This document shows, piece by piece, positions 23,801 to 34,096 of a stretch of DNA of 64,000 bases. The position numbers were made by a program, and so were the translations under genes. The notes beneath the pieces were generated by a model. That model ran no database searches. It was given only the letters and a program-made list of their open reading frames with translations, and had not been told where the DNA came from. The DNA comes from Nitrospira sp. (GTDB lineage: Bacteria; Nitrospirota; Nitrospiria; Nitrospirales; Nitrospiraceae). Where the stretch lies: contig CP054184.1 in assembly GCA_015709715.1 (NCBI GenBank), positions 2,527,001 through 2,591,000 on the forward strand. Reading direction: 5' to 3'. Each line of letters starts with the position of its first letter. Position 1 is the first letter of the stretch.

Positions 23801-24316
23801 ATGAGTGAGGGGGGAACAACGTCGGCCGACAAGTCCACGGCGAAACGTGCCGAGGCACTGAATGCGCGCATCCAGGAGCTCGCGGCGCCGATTCTCCAGA
23901 CGCACGGTTTGGAACTGGTCGAAGTAGCCTGCGTCGGTCAGGGCTCTCGCACAGTGGTGCGTGTCTTCATCGATAAACCGGGTGGAATTACCCTGACAGA
24001 TTGTGAGCAGGCCCACCGCTCCCTGAGCCCGGCGCTGGATGTGATCGATCCCTTCCCCCATGCGTACACGTTGGAGATTTCATCGCCCGGGTTGGATCGC
24101 CCCTTGCGGAAAATTCAGGACTACCGTCGTGTGGTCGGTCACCCGGTGAATATCAAGTTGCGGGAGCCTCTGAACGGACAATGGAGGCTGGAGGGGACAT
24201 TGGCAGCCGTGGAGGACGACGCCGTGACGCTGACCATCCAGCAGAAAAAAACAACGGAAACCGTTCGGGTTGCCTTTGATCACATTGCCCTGGCGCGCCG
24301 GAGTGTGGAGTTTTGA
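23801..24316 (+). CDS. rimP: Ribosome maturation factor RimP
   Basis: Assists late assembly of the 30S ribosomal subunit. The 171-residue protein has the RimP signature: an N-terminal ELVEV, then VRVFIDKPGG and LEISSPGLDRPL, with a C-terminal small beta barrel (NIKLREPL, VTLTIQQKK). The ATG at 23801 follows the hairpin region, and the frame upstream has no plausible start. It opens the rimP-nusA-infB translation operon found in most bacteria, and nusA starts 40 bases later. Confidence 0.93.
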   Translation: MSEGGTTSADKSTAKRAEALNARIQELAAPILQTHGLELVEVACVGQGSRTVVRVFIDKPGGITLTDCEQAHRSLSPALDVIDPFPHAYTLEISSPGLDRPLRKIQDYRRVVGHPVNIKLREPLNGQWRLEGTLAAVEDDAVTLTIQQKKTTETVRVAFDHIALARRSVEF

Positions 24317-24356
24317 GAGGGCATTGGGGCAGCGGGGACATCATGAGGTGTGAGCT

Positions 24357-25496
24357 ATGAACCGAGAGTTGATCGCGGTCATCGATGAAATCGGGCGTCA
24401 AAAGGGGATCGATAAGGCCAGGGTGATAGGAGCCATCGAATCCGCCTTGCAGACCGCTGCGAAGAAACGATTCGGTCAGGCTGAGAACATCCAGGTCGAA
24501 ATCGATCCCAAGACCGGTGAGATCTCCGTGGTGTCGAAGAAGGTCATCGTCGAGACGGTGTCGAATCCGAAGGCCGAAATTTCGCTGAAGGAAGCGCGCG
24601 AATACGACGAGGGGGCGGAGATCGGCGACGAAATCGGATCGCTAATCGAGATGGATGAGCTGGGCCGTATTGCCGCGCAAACGGCGAAGCAGGTGATTTT
24701 CCAGAAGGTGCGCGAAGCGGAGTGGGAAGCGGTTCAGAAAGAGTACTCGACGCGCCAAGGTGATTTGGTCAACGGCATCATTTTGGGGATGGAGCGGCGA
24801 AACTTTTTGGTCGATCTTGGAAAAACCGAAGCGATCCTGCCGATTCAGGAGCAAATCCCCCGCGAGACCTATCGGCGCGGAGATCGGGTAAAGGCGTTGC
24901 TGCTGGAAGTGCGCCGGACCCCGAAGGATGTCCAAGTTATTCTCTCCCGCAGTCATCCCCAATTCGTCGCGAAGCTGTTCGAATTGGAGGTGCCGGAGGT
25001 CGGGGAGAAGATCGTCGAAATCAAGTCGATCGTGCGCGAACCGGGCGATCGGACGAAGATTGCCGTCTCGTCGCGGGACAAGGCGGTCGATCCGGTGGGA
25101 GCCTGTGTCGGCATCAAAGGCTCGCGGGTGCAGGCCGTGGTGCGGGAGTTGCGCGGCGAAAAGATCGACATCATCACGTGGACGCAGGATCCGCGCGTGT
25201 TCATCGCGGAGGCCTTGAATCCCGCCACGATCGAAAAGGTGGGCATCGACGAAGAGAAGAAGTCGGCTCTGGTGGTGGTGGCGGATTCTCAGTTGTCGCT
25301 GGCGATCGGAAAGAACGGGCAAAACGTGCGGTTGGCCGCCAGGTTGACTGGATGGAAGATCGACATCATCAGCGCGACGGAATACGAGAAGGAAAAGGCC
25401 GAGCGGGATCGGGAAATCAAGGCGGCGCTGGCGGAAGAGACCGAAGCGCAGCGGCAGCAGGAAGAGGCGCGGGCGGCGGCCCAACAGGCGGAGTGA
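24357..25496 (+). CDS. nusA: Transcription elongation/termination factor NusA
   Basis: Binds RNA polymerase and RNA, modulating pausing, termination and antitermination. The 379-residue length matches the short NusA of Gram-positive and deep-branching bacteria without the C-terminal acidic repeats of E. coli. Order: N-terminal polymerase-binding domain (1-125), S1 domain around GIILGMERRNFLVDLG (about 140-155) and KH domains around CVGIKGSRVQAVVREL and AIGKNGQNVRLAARL. A Lys/Glu/Ala-rich tail ends the protein. It follows rimP and precedes infB in the standard order. Confidence 0.97.
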   Translation: MNRELIAVIDEIGRQKGIDKARVIGAIESALQTAAKKRFGQAENIQVEIDPKTGEISVVSKKVIVETVSNPKAEISLKEAREYDEGAEIGDEIGSLIEMDELGRIAAQTAKQVIFQKVREAEWEAVQKEYSTRQGDLVNGIILGMERRNFLVDLGKTEAILPIQEQIPRETYRRGDRVKALLLEVRRTPKDVQVILSRSHPQFVAKLFELEVPEVGEKIVEIKSIVREPGDRTKIAVSSRDKAVDPVGACVGIKGSRVQAVVRELRGEKIDIITWTQDPRVFIAEALNPATIEKVGIDEEKKSALVVVADSQLSLAIGKNGQNVRLAARLTGWKIDIISATEYEKEKAERDREIKAALAEETEAQRQQEEARAAAQQAE

Positions 25497-25558
25497 AGCG
25501 GCCTGCGCTGTGTGGGTCGATGGCAATTTCTTAAGCGGGTGGAGCTGAGCGGGAGCGT

Positions 25559-28150
25559 ATGCGGGTTTACGAATTGGCAAAGCAGCTGGGGGTGGAAAAT
25601 CGGGAGCTGATTCCTGAGCTGAAACGGCTCGGAATTCCGGTGGCGTCCCACAGTAGTGCCTTGGATGAGGATGCCGTCCGTCTTGCGCTGGAGAAGTTGG
25701 GGGCAAAGGCGCGGACCGGAGAGGCGGGCTCTGGCGGGCACGAGGGGCGAAAGGGCTCACGCTCGACCAAGGAGGTTGCCGCGCCGCATGAGGAGCCTCC
25801 CAAGCCCGATAAGAAGCGCATCCTCATCAAGAAGAAGAAAGAGGAGATTATTGAGGAGTCGCCTGCTCCTCTTGCCGCGGCAGAGGCTGTGTTTGCGGCG
25901 ACTCCGTCCGCGCCCCCTGCAACAGAGGCGGCGGTCCCAGCACCGGGTGTCGGTCCTGTCGCGGAAGAGCCGGTTGTCACACCGTCCGAACCGGTTTCAG
26001 CCGAAGCGGGTGTCGCACCCCCGGTTAGCCAGCCGCCTTCCCTCGAAGCGCCGGTCAAGCCGGCGCCGCTCGGCCAGCCCCCCTCGACGACCGCCCCAGC
26101 CGCGGATGCGTTGGCGAGCCTCAAGAAGAAGAGTCTGGCTGCCGAGGCGTTGGAAAGTGAGGCGGCGGCTCGCGAGAAGTTGAAGAAAGCGAAGAAGGGC
26201 CCGCGTACCCGTGAGGAAGACGAAGTTAAGTTTAAAGACGATGCCACCCGGTGGGGTGACCTGCGGGCCATTCCCGTACAGCGGCGTGAGGACCGATCCA
26301 AGCACATTCACCATGCCTCGCCGACGGAAGTCACGAAGCCGAGAAAGAAAAGCGTGAAACTAAGCGCAGGAGTGAGTGTCAAAGAGTTTGCGGAATTGAT
26401 CGGCCAACGCCCGGCCGAAATTGTGAAGAAGCTGATGGATATGGGACAGATGGTCACCTTCAATCAGCCGATTAATCATGAGGCCGCAGCCCTGATTGCC
26501 GAAGAATATGGGGCCCGGGTGGAGGTCGCCACAGAGAAGGTGGGCGAGGCCTTGCTTGAAGAGGCCGCACAGTCGGAGGGGGAGGAGCATGCCATCCCCA
26601 GGCCGCCTGTCGTCACGATTATGGGGCACGTCGACCACGGCAAAACGTCGTTGCTCGATGCGATCCGTCAGACCAAGGTTGCGGAGGGTGAGGCCGGTGG
26701 AATCACCCAACATATCGGAGCCTATACGGTCGGGGTGCGCGACAAGCAGGTCACGTTCCTCGATACGCCGGGTCACGAGGCTTTCACAGCCATGCGGGCG
26801 CGAGGGGCAAAAGCCACGGACATCGTCATTTTGGTGGTGGCGGCCGACGATGGCGTCATGCCTCAGACGGTGGAGGCTATTCATCATGCCAAGGCCGCTG
26901 GGGTGCCGTTAATTGTCGCCATCAACAAGATCGATAAACCAGGAGCCAATCCGGATCGTGTGAAAAACGCCCTGACCGAGCATGGGCTGATTCCGGAAGC
27001 CTGGGGTGGCGATACGATCATGGTCGAGGTGTCCGCGAAACAGCGGACCGGCTTGGATCAGTTGTTGGAAATGATTCTGTTGCAGGCGGAAGTATTGGAG
27101 CTGAAGGCGGATCCTGCGCGGATGGCGAAGGGGTTGGTGATCGAGGCGAAGTTGGACCGCGGGCGCGGTCCGGTGGCGACGGTCCTCGTTCAGAGCGGAA
27201 CGCTCCGGGTCGGAGACGCATTCGTCGTCGGCAACTTCAGCGGGCGTGTCCGGGCGCTTGTCACGGATACGGGCCGCAAGACACAGGATGCCGGGCCGTC
27301 CGTTCCGGTCGAAGTGATCGGGTTGCCCGGCGTGCCCTCTGCCGGGGATCAGTTCACGATTGTGAAGGATGAGCGGGTAGCCCGTGAGATTGCCGAAGAG
27401 CGTGCCCGTAAGCAGCGGGCGGCGGAGTTGGCCGGTCCCGCCAAGGTGAGTCTGGATGACTTATTCGCTAAGATTCAGGAAGGGCAAGTCAAGGAGTTGC
27501 CCATCGTGATCAAGGCCGACGTGCAGGGATCGGCCGAAGCCTTGGCTGCGGCGGTGGAAAAGATGCCGGTCGGGGCGGTCAAGCTGCGGGTCATGCATAG
27601 CGGCGTCGGAGGGATTACGGAAACGGACGTGCTCCTGGCTGCCGCGTCCAAGGCCATCGTCATCGGCTTCAACATCCGTCCCGAACCCAAGGCAGCTGCC
27701 TTGGCTGAGCGCGAAGGCGTCGATGTGCGTCTCTACAGCATCATCTATGATGCGCTCAATGATATTCGTGCCGCTATGGAGGGGCTCTTGGAGCCCCTGT
27801 TGAAAGAGCGAGTCATGGGACGGGCGGAAGTGCGACAGGTGTTCACGATTCCGAAAGCCGGTCTTGTCGCTGGCTGTTATGTTCTCGACGGACTCATTTC
27901 CCGTGCCAGTGCCGGTGCGCGTGTGATTCGCGATCACGTGGTTGTCTACGAAGGCAAGCTCGGCTCGCTCCGGCGCTTCAAAGACGATGTGCGCGAAGTG
28001 CAGCAGGGATATGAGTGCGGCATCACGATTGAAAATTTCAACGACCTCAAGGCCGGCGATATCATCGAAACTTATGTCGTTGAAAAGGTGGCCGCGAAGC
28101 TCGAATCAACGAACCGAGGTGCGTCTCCGCAACAAAGTCAACGAACATGA
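25559..28150 (+). CDS. infB: Translation initiation factor IF-2
   Basis: GTPase that places initiator tRNA on the ribosome. The 863-residue protein begins with an IF2N domain ([17 protein letters not shown]), then a long Pro/Ala/Glu/Lys-rich linker (about residues 60-260), a second IF2N-like segment ([18 protein letters not shown]) and the G domain: G1 GHVDHGKT (about residue 356), DTPGHEAF and NKID. Domains II, III and IV follow ([24 protein letters not shown]-terminal). The stop codon overlaps the following DUF503 ATG by 4 bases (ATGA), so the two are coupled. Confidence 0.98.
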   Translation: MRVYELAKQLGVENRELIPELKRLGIPVASHSSALDEDAVRLALEKLGAKARTGEAGSGGHEGRKGSRSTKEVAAPHEEPPKPDKKRILIKKKKEEIIEESPAPLAAAEAVFAATPSAPPATEAAVPAPGVGPVAEEPVVTPSEPVSAEAGVAPPVSQPPSLEAPVKPAPLGQPPSTTAPAADALASLKKKSLAAEALESEAAAREKLKKAKKGPRTREEDEVKFKDDATRWGDLRAIPVQRREDRSKHIHHASPTEVTKPRKKSVKLSAGVSVKEFAELIGQRPAEIVKKLMDMGQMVTFNQPINHEAAALIAEEYGARVEVATEKVGEALLEEAAQSEGEEHAIPRPPVVTIMGHVDHGKTSLLDAIRQTKVAEGEAGGITQHIGAYTVGVRDKQVTFLDTPGHEAFTAMRARGAKATDIVILVVAADDGVMPQTVEAIHHAKAAGVPLIVAINKIDKPGANPDRVKNALTEHGLIPEAWGGDTIMVEVSAKQRTGLDQLLEMILLQAEVLELKADPARMAKGLVIEAKLDRGRGPVATVLVQSGTLRVGDAFVVGNFSGRVRALVTDTGRKTQDAGPSVPVEVIGLPGVPSAGDQFTIVKDERVAREIAEERARKQRAAELAGPAKVSLDDLFAKIQEGQVKELPIVIKADVQGSAEALAAAVEKMPVGAVKLRVMHSGVGGITETDVLLAAASKAIVIGFNIRPEPKAAALAEREGVDVRLYSIIYDALNDIRAAMEGLLEPLLKERVMGRAEVRQVFTIPKAGLVAGCYVLDGLISRASAGARVIRDHVVVYEGKLGSLRRFKDDVREVQQGYECGITIENFNDLKAGDIIETYVVEKVAAKLESTNRGASPQQSQRT

Positions 28151-28428
28151 TCGTCGGTGTCTGTACGGTTGAATTGTTCATCCCCGACGGCCATTCACTG
28201 AAAGACAAGCGGCAGGTCCTTCAGAGCGTCAAGACCCGGTTGCGGGCGAAGTTCAATATCTCGGTTGCGGAGGTGGGCGACCACGACCTGTGGCAGAAAG
28301 CGGTGCTCGGGATGGCCTGTGTGGCCAATGAGTCTGTCCATGTCAATCAGGTGCTGGATCAGGCCATGAACCTGATTTACGGGGTTCCCACTGTTCAGGT
28401 GGTGCGTTCGCAAATCGAGTTGCTGTAG
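28147..28428 (+). CDS. DUF503 protein (YlxP-like)
   Basis: Predicted 93-residue protein of the DUF503 family, usually found between infB and rbfA. The pattern [35 protein letters not shown] is typical. It overlaps infB by 4 bases. The family is small and cytoplasmic, and its function is not established; the constant neighbourhood points to a role in ribosome maturation or translation initiation. The 72 bases after it hold a small hairpin and then rbfA. Confidence 0.92.
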   Translation: MIVGVCTVELFIPDGHSLKDKRQVLQSVKTRLRAKFNISVAEVGDHDLWQKAVLGMACVANESVHVNQVLDQAMNLIYGVPTVQVVRSQIELL

Positions 28429-28445
28429 TGTCGTCTGTCCTGCGA

Positions 28446-28462
28446 CGTTCGCTCTGCGAACG
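28446..28462. other. Small hairpin between DUF503 and rbfA
   Basis: CGTTCGC-TCT-GCGAACG, a perfect 7-base stem with a 3-base loop and no T tract. It may be a processing site or chance. Confidence 0.3.
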
Positions 28463-28500
28463 GACTGGGGCGGCGGATTCTACCACGACAGGGCGGCGAC

Positions 28501-28899
28501 ATGGCGAAATCGACATACAGTCGGGCTGAGCGCGTAGCGGATCAGATTCGGATGGAAGTAGCGGATATCCTGATGCGCAAGATCAAGGACCCGCGCGTGC
28601 GTTCTGTGACGGTGACCGATGTGGAGTTGACCAAAGATCTGCGCATCGCCAGGGTCTTTGTCACCACTATGGAGCGCGATGAGGCCGAGCGGGAAGTCTT
28701 CGACGGATTGGCCAAGGCGAGCGGGTTCGTGCGGGTTGAATTGGGGCGGCGGCTGACGCTCCGGTATTTGCCCGAGCTCATTTTCATGAAGGATATCAGC
28801 GGCCCGAGAGGCGATCGAGTGTTGCAGTTGCTTGAAGACCTCCATCGCGACGAGACGCCGGAGCAGGCGGCCGATACGCCGGCTCGCCCCACGGTCTAG
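28501..28899 (+). CDS. rbfA: Ribosome-binding factor A
   Basis: A 132-residue KH-like protein that binds 16S rRNA during 30S assembly. RADQIRMEVADILMRKIKDPRV is the conserved N-terminal helix, followed by VTVTDVELTKDLRIARVFV and PELIFMKD. A short acidic Pro-rich tail is present. It lies between DUF503 and truB, 3 bases before truB, as in most rimP-to-rpsO operons. Confidence 0.96.
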   Translation: MAKSTYSRAERVADQIRMEVADILMRKIKDPRVRSVTVTDVELTKDLRIARVFVTTMERDEAEREVFDGLAKASGFVRVELGRRLTLRYLPELIFMKDISGPRGDRVLQLLEDLHRDETPEQAADTPARPTV

Positions 28900-28902
28900 C
28901 CT

Positions 28903-29907
28903 ATGGCCGCTGCCTCGCTGACAGATGCTTATGTGACCGCCACGTTCCGGGACGGCGTGTTGAATGTCCGCAAAGAAGCGGACTGGACCTCGCATGACGT
29001 CGTCGCGCGCCTGCGCGGCAGACTGCGGGGCCTGAAAGTCGGTCATGCCGGTACCTTGGATCCGGCGGCTACCGGGGTGTTGCCCGTGCTGGTGGGGCGT
29101 GGAACTCGTATCGCGGAGTATCTGGTCGAGTGGGACAAGACTTATCTGGCCGAACTGCGATTAGGCGAAACGACCGATACGCAGGACGCGACCGGGACCT
29201 TGCTGAGCCGGTCGCCTATCGATGGGGTGACGGAAGCGCAGGTTCGTGCGATTGCGTCGGGGTTCATCGGGCGTATTCAGCAGATTCCCCCGATGTACTC
29301 GGCAGTCAAGGTTGGCGGGGTGCCCTTGTATAAGGCGGCCAGAGCCGGCCGCGATGTGGCGCGCGAGGCACGCGAAGTCACCGTGTTTCGCCTCGATCTT
29401 GTTCGAATCTACCTGCCGGATGTGACGCTGCGGGTCGTCTGTTCAAAGGGGACCTACATTCGGACGCTCTGTGCGGACATCGGGCAGAGGCTAGGGGTCG
29501 GGGGGCACATGCGTTCGTTGGTTCGTGAGCGGGTCGGCCCGTTGGCTCTTGAGCAGGCCCTCACAGTAGGGGAGTTGGAATCGCGTCTTGCGCAAGGGGC
29601 ATTCATTACCGCGATGCTCACGTTAGACGAGGCGCTGGCAGGACTCCCTGTCTGCCGTGTGGGCGAGGTCATGGCCCGGCGCGTGATGCACGGGATGCCT
29701 GTGCCTCCCGCCGAAGTGCGTCACTGGGCGGGGCTGCAGGCCATTCGAACTGCATCGGAAAATCAGGCTGTCCGGATTCAGGACGAGGCGGGCCGGTTGC
29801 TGGCGATCGGGATCCTTCCACCGGATGTGGAGGCTGCGCGACCGGGGAGCAGTCGTCAACCGATTGCAGTGGCCAAGGTATTGGTCACGGAGGACTCTCA
29901 CGTATAG
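28903..29907 (+). CDS. truB: tRNA pseudouridine(55) synthase
   Basis: Makes pseudouridine 55 in the T-loop of tRNAs. The 334-residue protein has the catalytic motif GHAGTLDPAATGVL (Asp53), the downstream IPPMYSAVKVGGVPLYK, the CSKGTYIRTLCADIG segment and a C-terminal domain of about 90 residues that is longer than the minimal family. The N terminus has about 20 extra residues before the first conserved strand (NVRKEADWTSHDVV). The gene starts 3 bases after rbfA and ends 31 bases before rpsO. Confidence 0.96.
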   Translation: MAAASLTDAYVTATFRDGVLNVRKEADWTSHDVVARLRGRLRGLKVGHAGTLDPAATGVLPVLVGRGTRIAEYLVEWDKTYLAELRLGETTDTQDATGTLLSRSPIDGVTEAQVRAIASGFIGRIQQIPPMYSAVKVGGVPLYKAARAGRDVAREAREVTVFRLDLVRIYLPDVTLRVVCSKGTYIRTLCADIGQRLGVGGHMRSLVRERVGPLALEQALTVGELESRLAQGAFITAMLTLDEALAGLPVCRVGEVMARRVMHGMPVPPAEVRHWAGLQAIRTASENQAVRIQDEAGRLLAIGILPPDVEAARPGSSRQPIAVAKVLVTEDSHV

Positions 29908-29938
29908 AGGATTGTATTCACTGGAGGAGTAGAGACGT

Positions 29939-30208
29939 ATGGCACTCGTGAAAGAAGTCAAAACGGAGTTGGTGAAAGGTTTTCAGCAACATGAGAAAGA
30001 TACCGGCTCACCGGAGGTGCAAATCGCCATCCTGACGAACCGGATCACCTACCTGACGGAACATTTCAAATTGCACAAGAAGGACCACCATTCCCGCCGC
30101 GGCCTGTTGACGTTGGTCGGTCGTCGTCGGCGTTTGCTGGACTATCTGCGCCACATCGACGAGGCGCGGTACCGTGCGATTCTGGAGCGCCTGGGGATTC
30201 GGAAGTAA
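29939..30208 (+). CDS. rpsO: 30S ribosomal protein S15
   Basis: The 89-residue S15 protein binds 16S rRNA early in 30S assembly. The sequence shows [31 protein letters not shown] and [12 protein letters not shown], all typical. A GGAG ribosome site precedes the ATG. A strong hairpin follows 14 bases after the stop, before pnp. Confidence 0.98.
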   Translation: MALVKEVKTELVKGFQQHEKDTGSPEVQIAILTNRITYLTEHFKLHKKDHHSRRGLLTLVGRRRRLLDYLRHIDEARYRAILERLGIRK

Positions 30209-30222
30209 TCAAGTTGACCGAA

Positions 30223-30248
30223 GGCCGCCACGTGGGTACGTGGCGGCC
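30223..30248 (+). other. Intergenic hairpin between rpsO and pnp
   Basis: A perfect 11-base stem (GGCCGCCACGT / ACGTGGCGGCC) with loop GGGT and no T tract. In E. coli the rpsO-pnp gap holds a terminator and an RNase III site; this hairpin may serve a similar purpose. Confidence 0.6.
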
Positions 30249-30348
30249 AAACCATCGTCCCTGCAGGTGAACACTGACATAGGCTCGGCGTCATGCTCTG
30301 AGCTTATCTCTGTGGGCATCTGTGGGACTTAACGGAAGGAAACCATAG

Positions 30349-32466
30349 ATGAAACAAGTCGTCGAGTTGGAGTTGGCGGGGCGCCGCTTAACCTTGGAAA
30401 CGGGGCGTATTGCAAAACAGGCGGACGGTGCCATTTGGGCTACGTATGGGGATACGGTCGTGTTGGCCACGGCGGTGGCTTCGCAGACCGTCAAGCCGGG
30501 TGTCGATTTTCTGCCGTTGACGGTTGATTACCAGGAAAAGACCTATGCGGCGGGGAAGATTCCTGGCGGATATTTCAAGCGGGAGGGGCGCCCGTCGGAA
30601 CGGGAGGTGCTCACCAGTCGATTGATCGATCGGCCGCTTCGACCACTTTTTCCGGAAGGATATTATTTTGACACGCAAGTGATTGCCTCAGTGCTGTCGG
30701 CGGACAGGAGCGGGGTGTCGGACGTCATCGGCATCATCGCGGCTTCCGCGGCCTTGGCGGTCTCTACGATTCCTTTCAACGGTCCGATCGCCGGCGTCAA
30801 GATCGGCCGTGTCAACGGACAATTCGTCGTGAATCCGGATTTGGAGGTCTTGGAAACCAGCGAACTCAATCTGGTGGTGGCCGGCACGGCCGACGCGGTG
30901 ATGATGGTCGAGGCAGGGGCCAGTGAATTGCCGGAAGCGACTATGTTGGACGCCATCGAGTTGGCGCATCGCGAGATTAAGAAGATCGTGGCGAAGATCG
31001 AGGAACTGCGCGCCTTGGCCGGAAAGCCCAAGCGGGTGGTGACGCAGGAGCCCATCGATGCCGGGTTGAGCGAGCAGGTGCGGGCGTTGGTCGCCGGCCC
31101 CATCCGTGAAGCCATTCTCATTCCCAACAAGAGCGCCCGCCAAGAGCGGCTCGATCAAGTCCTGGCGGAGACGATCGAGAAATTGAAGAGCGACGACCCC
31201 AATCGGGCGCGTCATGTAAAAATCATTTTCCACGGCCTGGAATACACGGAAGTGCGGAACATGATTCTGGAGCGGCGGGTGCGTGCCGACGGGCGTGGTC
31301 CGGCGGATATCCGTCCGATCACCTGCGAAGTAGGCGTGTTGCCGCGCGCGCACGGGTCGGCGGTCTTCACCCGTGGAGAGACACAGAGCTTGGCCGTCGT
31401 GACCCTCGGGACTACGGACGACGAGCAGCGGATCGATGCCTTGGAGGGCGAGTACATGCGCACCTTCATGCTGCATTACAACTTTCCACCGTTCAGTGTC
31501 GGCGAGGCTCGGCCGCTCCGCTCTCCGGGCCGACGCGAAGTGGGCCATGGCGCCCTCGCCGAGCGGGCGCTGAAATCCGTGATTCCCGGAAAGGACAAAT
31601 TCCCCTATACGGTGCGGATCGTGTCCGAAATTCTAGAGTCGAATGGGTCGTCCTCCATGGCGACGGTCTGCGGCGGAACGCTGGCGCTGCTGGACGCCGG
31701 GGTGCCGATCAAGGAGCCGGTGGCCGGCATCGCGATGGGTTTGATCAAGGAAGGGGACCAGGTCCTTGTCCTCTCCGATATTCTGGGGTTGGAAGACCAC
31801 TTGGGCGATATGGACTTTAAAGTCACCGGCACCAAAAACGGCGTGACAGCGCTGCAGATGGATATCAAGATCGGCGGCATCACCTCGGAGCTTATGCGCG
31901 AGGCGCTGGCTCAGGCCAAGACGGGTCGGCTGCATATCTTGGAGCGCATGGCGGGGGCGCTGAACGAACCGCGTACGAAGTTGTCCGCCTTTGCCCCGCG
32001 TATTTATCCGATGAAGATCAAGCAGGACAAGATCCGCGACGTGATCGGGCCGGGCGGGAAGATGATCCGGAGCATCATTGCGGAGACCGGCGTCAAGATC
32101 AACGTCGAGGACACCGGTGACGTCACGATTGCCTCATCCGACGAAGCATCGGCTCAAAAGGCCATCGAGATGATCAAGCGGCTGACCGAGGAGGTGGAGG
32201 TCGGAAAGATTTATCTCGGGACGGTCCGCAAAATCATGGATTTCGGCGCCTTCGTCGAAGTGTTGCCCGGCACCGATGGTCTGGTGCATATCTCACAGTT
32301 GGCTCATCACCGTGTCAAAGCAGTGGCGGACGAAGTGTCCGAGGGCGACCAGATCATGGTGAAAGTACTGGAAATCGATAAGCAAGGGAAAATTCGGCTG
32401 AGTCGGAAGGAAGCGATGCCGGCACCGACGGGATCGCCGACGAACGAGCCGACGCCGGCGGGATAA
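30349..32466 (+). CDS. pnp: Polyribonucleotide nucleotidyltransferase (PNPase)
   Basis: 3'-5' phosphorolytic exoribonuclease of RNA decay. The 705-residue protein has two RNase PH-like domains (the second beginning near EVRNMILERRVRADGRGP and containing GTTDDEQ and SPGRREVGHGALAERAL), a KH domain (IGPGGKMIRSIIAETGVKI, about 565-585) and an S1 domain (VGKIYLGTVRKIMDFGAFVE). All expected domains are in order and the length is normal. A hairpin upstream may be part of the usual PNPase autocontrol. The M16 peptidase begins 6 bases later. Confidence 0.97.
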   Translation: MKQVVELELAGRRLTLETGRIAKQADGAIWATYGDTVVLATAVASQTVKPGVDFLPLTVDYQEKTYAAGKIPGGYFKREGRPSEREVLTSRLIDRPLRPLFPEGYYFDTQVIASVLSADRSGVSDVIGIIAASAALAVSTIPFNGPIAGVKIGRVNGQFVVNPDLEVLETSELNLVVAGTADAVMMVEAGASELPEATMLDAIELAHREIKKIVAKIEELRALAGKPKRVVTQEPIDAGLSEQVRALVAGPIREAILIPNKSARQERLDQVLAETIEKLKSDDPNRARHVKIIFHGLEYTEVRNMILERRVRADGRGPADIRPITCEVGVLPRAHGSAVFTRGETQSLAVVTLGTTDDEQRIDALEGEYMRTFMLHYNFPPFSVGEARPLRSPGRREVGHGALAERALKSVIPGKDKFPYTVRIVSEILESNGSSSMATVCGGTLALLDAGVPIKEPVAGIAMGLIKEGDQVLVLSDILGLEDHLGDMDFKVTGTKNGVTALQMDIKIGGITSELMREALAQAKTGRLHILERMAGALNEPRTKLSAFAPRIYPMKIKQDKIRDVIGPGGKMIRSIIAETGVKINVEDTGDVTIASSDEASAQKAIEMIKRLTEEVEVGKIYLGTVRKIMDFGAFVEVLPGTDGLVHISQLAHHRVKAVADEVSEGDQIMVKVLEIDKQGKIRLSRKEAMPAPTGSPTNEPTPAG

Positions 32467-32472
32467 CCGACT

Positions 32473-33726
32473 GTGTATCGAAAAATCGTGCTCGACAATC
32501 GGCTGCGCATCGTGGCCGAACATATTCCGACGTTGAAGTCGGTCACCATCGGGATTTGGGTCAACGTCGGTTCCCGCGACGAGCAGCCCGGTGAGGAAGG
32601 GCTCTCCCACTTCCTCGAGCATATGTTCTTCAAGGGAACACGAAGCCGGTCGGCGACGCAGATCTCCCGGGAAATCGATGCCCTAGGGGGCGAGATGAAC
32701 GCCTTTACGACCAGGGAGACCACCACGTTCTATGTGAAGGTGCTTGACCAGCAGTTGGATACCGCGTTGGAACTGCTGGCGGATCTGTTTTATCGTTCTC
32801 GCTTCGAGTCGAAGGAGGTGGAGAAGGAAAAGCAGGTGGTGCTGGAGGAAATCCGGATGGTGCAGGATGATCCGGAGGACCTGGTTCAGGAACTTCACAT
32901 GAAACATATTCTCGGCAACCACCCACTAGGCCGGCCGATTCTTGGGCAGGCTCCACGGATCAAGGCGCTCAACCGTAGTGATTTGTTGGCCTATGTCCGT
33001 TCTCACTATGACCCGCAACGCACAGTGGTGGCCGTGGCAGGAAATTTTTCCTGGAAGCGGCTCGAACAGCTGATGGCGCGCTACTTTTCCGGTTCGCATA
33101 AAGGATCGGCGCTCAAGCCCGATCGCCGCCCTCCCGTGGTGAAGGGAGGAGTCTTTGTGCAGCGCAAACCATTGGAACAGGTTCATCTCTGCCTTGGCCT
33201 ACAAGGCCTCGGTGCCGGCCACAAGGATCGGTACGCTGCGCATGCACTTAACGGCGTGCTGGGAGGCAGTGTGAGTTCGCGGTTGTTTCAGGAGGTGCGT
33301 GAAAAGCGGGGGTTGGTGTATTCGATCTACTCGTTCCTCTCGACCTACTCCGACGGTGGCATGCTCACGGTGTATGCCGGGACCAGGCCGAAAGAGGTCC
33401 AGCGCGTCGTGGAGGTCGTCTGTCGAGAACTCAAAAAGCTCCGAACGCGTGGCATCGATGGGAAAGATTTAGCCCGGGTCAAAAACCAAATGAAGGGCAG
33501 CCTGATGCTCAGCCTTGAAAGCTCCCATAGCCGCATGAGTAAGCTGGCGAAGGATGAACTGGCGCAGGGGGGGCACGCGTCACTTGAGCAGATCACGGCC
33601 GATATCGATCGTGTCACCATAGGACAAGTTCACGAAGTGGCGCAAAGCCTGCTGGATCAACGGTGCCTGTCGGTGACGGCGCTGGGACCGATCGCCACGA
33701 ATAGTCTGCAAGCCATCGCCTTGTAA
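32473..33726 (+). CDS. M16 family zinc peptidase
   Basis: A 417-residue processing-protease-like enzyme. The inverted zinc motif SHFLEHMFFKGT gives His46, Glu49 and His50, with a later helix KEKQVVLEEIRMVQDDPED supplying the third ligand. The second half has the non-catalytic M16 repeat, with RKPLEQVHLCLGLQG and KRGLVYSIYSF. GTG start, 6 bases after pnp; this pnp-M16 order is common in bacteria. No signal peptide is seen, so it is probably cytoplasmic or acts at the inner face of the membrane. Substrate unknown. Confidence 0.93.
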   Translation: MYRKIVLDNRLRIVAEHIPTLKSVTIGIWVNVGSRDEQPGEEGLSHFLEHMFFKGTRSRSATQISREIDALGGEMNAFTTRETTTFYVKVLDQQLDTALELLADLFYRSRFESKEVEKEKQVVLEEIRMVQDDPEDLVQELHMKHILGNHPLGRPILGQAPRIKALNRSDLLAYVRSHYDPQRTVVAVAGNFSWKRLEQLMARYFSGSHKGSALKPDRRPPVVKGGVFVQRKPLEQVHLCLGLQGLGAGHKDRYAAHALNGVLGGSVSSRLFQEVREKRGLVYSIYSFLSTYSDGGMLTVYAGTRPKEVQRVVEVVCRELKKLRTRGIDGKDLARVKNQMKGSLMLSLESSHSRMSKLAKDELAQGGHASLEQITADIDRVTIGQVHEVAQSLLDQRCLSVTALGPIATNSLQAIAL

Positions 33727-34096
33727 CGAGGATCGAAGTGAAAAGCGATGGAGTGACGGTTTCAAGGTTGGACGAGCAGTTGAAGAAGGAATGCGCGAAG
33801 TCGTGGCGATAAACTATTGATAACGTAATGACTTATTGCGCGAGACCATGAGGCATGTTCGGCAAAACATTTTCTTGACAGGGTTATTGGATTTCAGTAC
33901 GATGGCCGCGTTTTTCACTACCCGAGTCAGAATTTTTTCGACTGTATCACAGGGGAAGGTAAGCAGAGAGAAAGGGGGTGTGGAGCGCACTTCCTCCTGC
34001 TAGCGCGTTCTCTGAATTTTGTTTTTTTCGAACTCTTTTTTTGCATACTGGGATTCACAGTTCTCTGGTCATCATTTTTCCAAGGAGGGTAGGGTT
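33727..34096 (+). other. 370-base gene-free region with promoter and long leader
   Basis: No protein gene is seen. The region contains the promoter at 33875-33903 and then a leader of about 185 bases. In the leader, AGAGAA (33967-33972) can pair with TTCTCT (34008-34013), and a T-rich run (ATTTTGTTTTTTT) follows, so a terminator-like or attenuator structure is possible. A strong GGAGGG ribosome site ends the region. Confidence 0.45.
33875..33903 (+). promoter_or_regulatory. Promoter of the exported-protein pair
   Basis: Consensus TTGACA, a 17-base spacer and TACGAT, with the transcript start near 33910. It is one of the best sigma-70-type promoters in the window. Confidence 0.65.
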
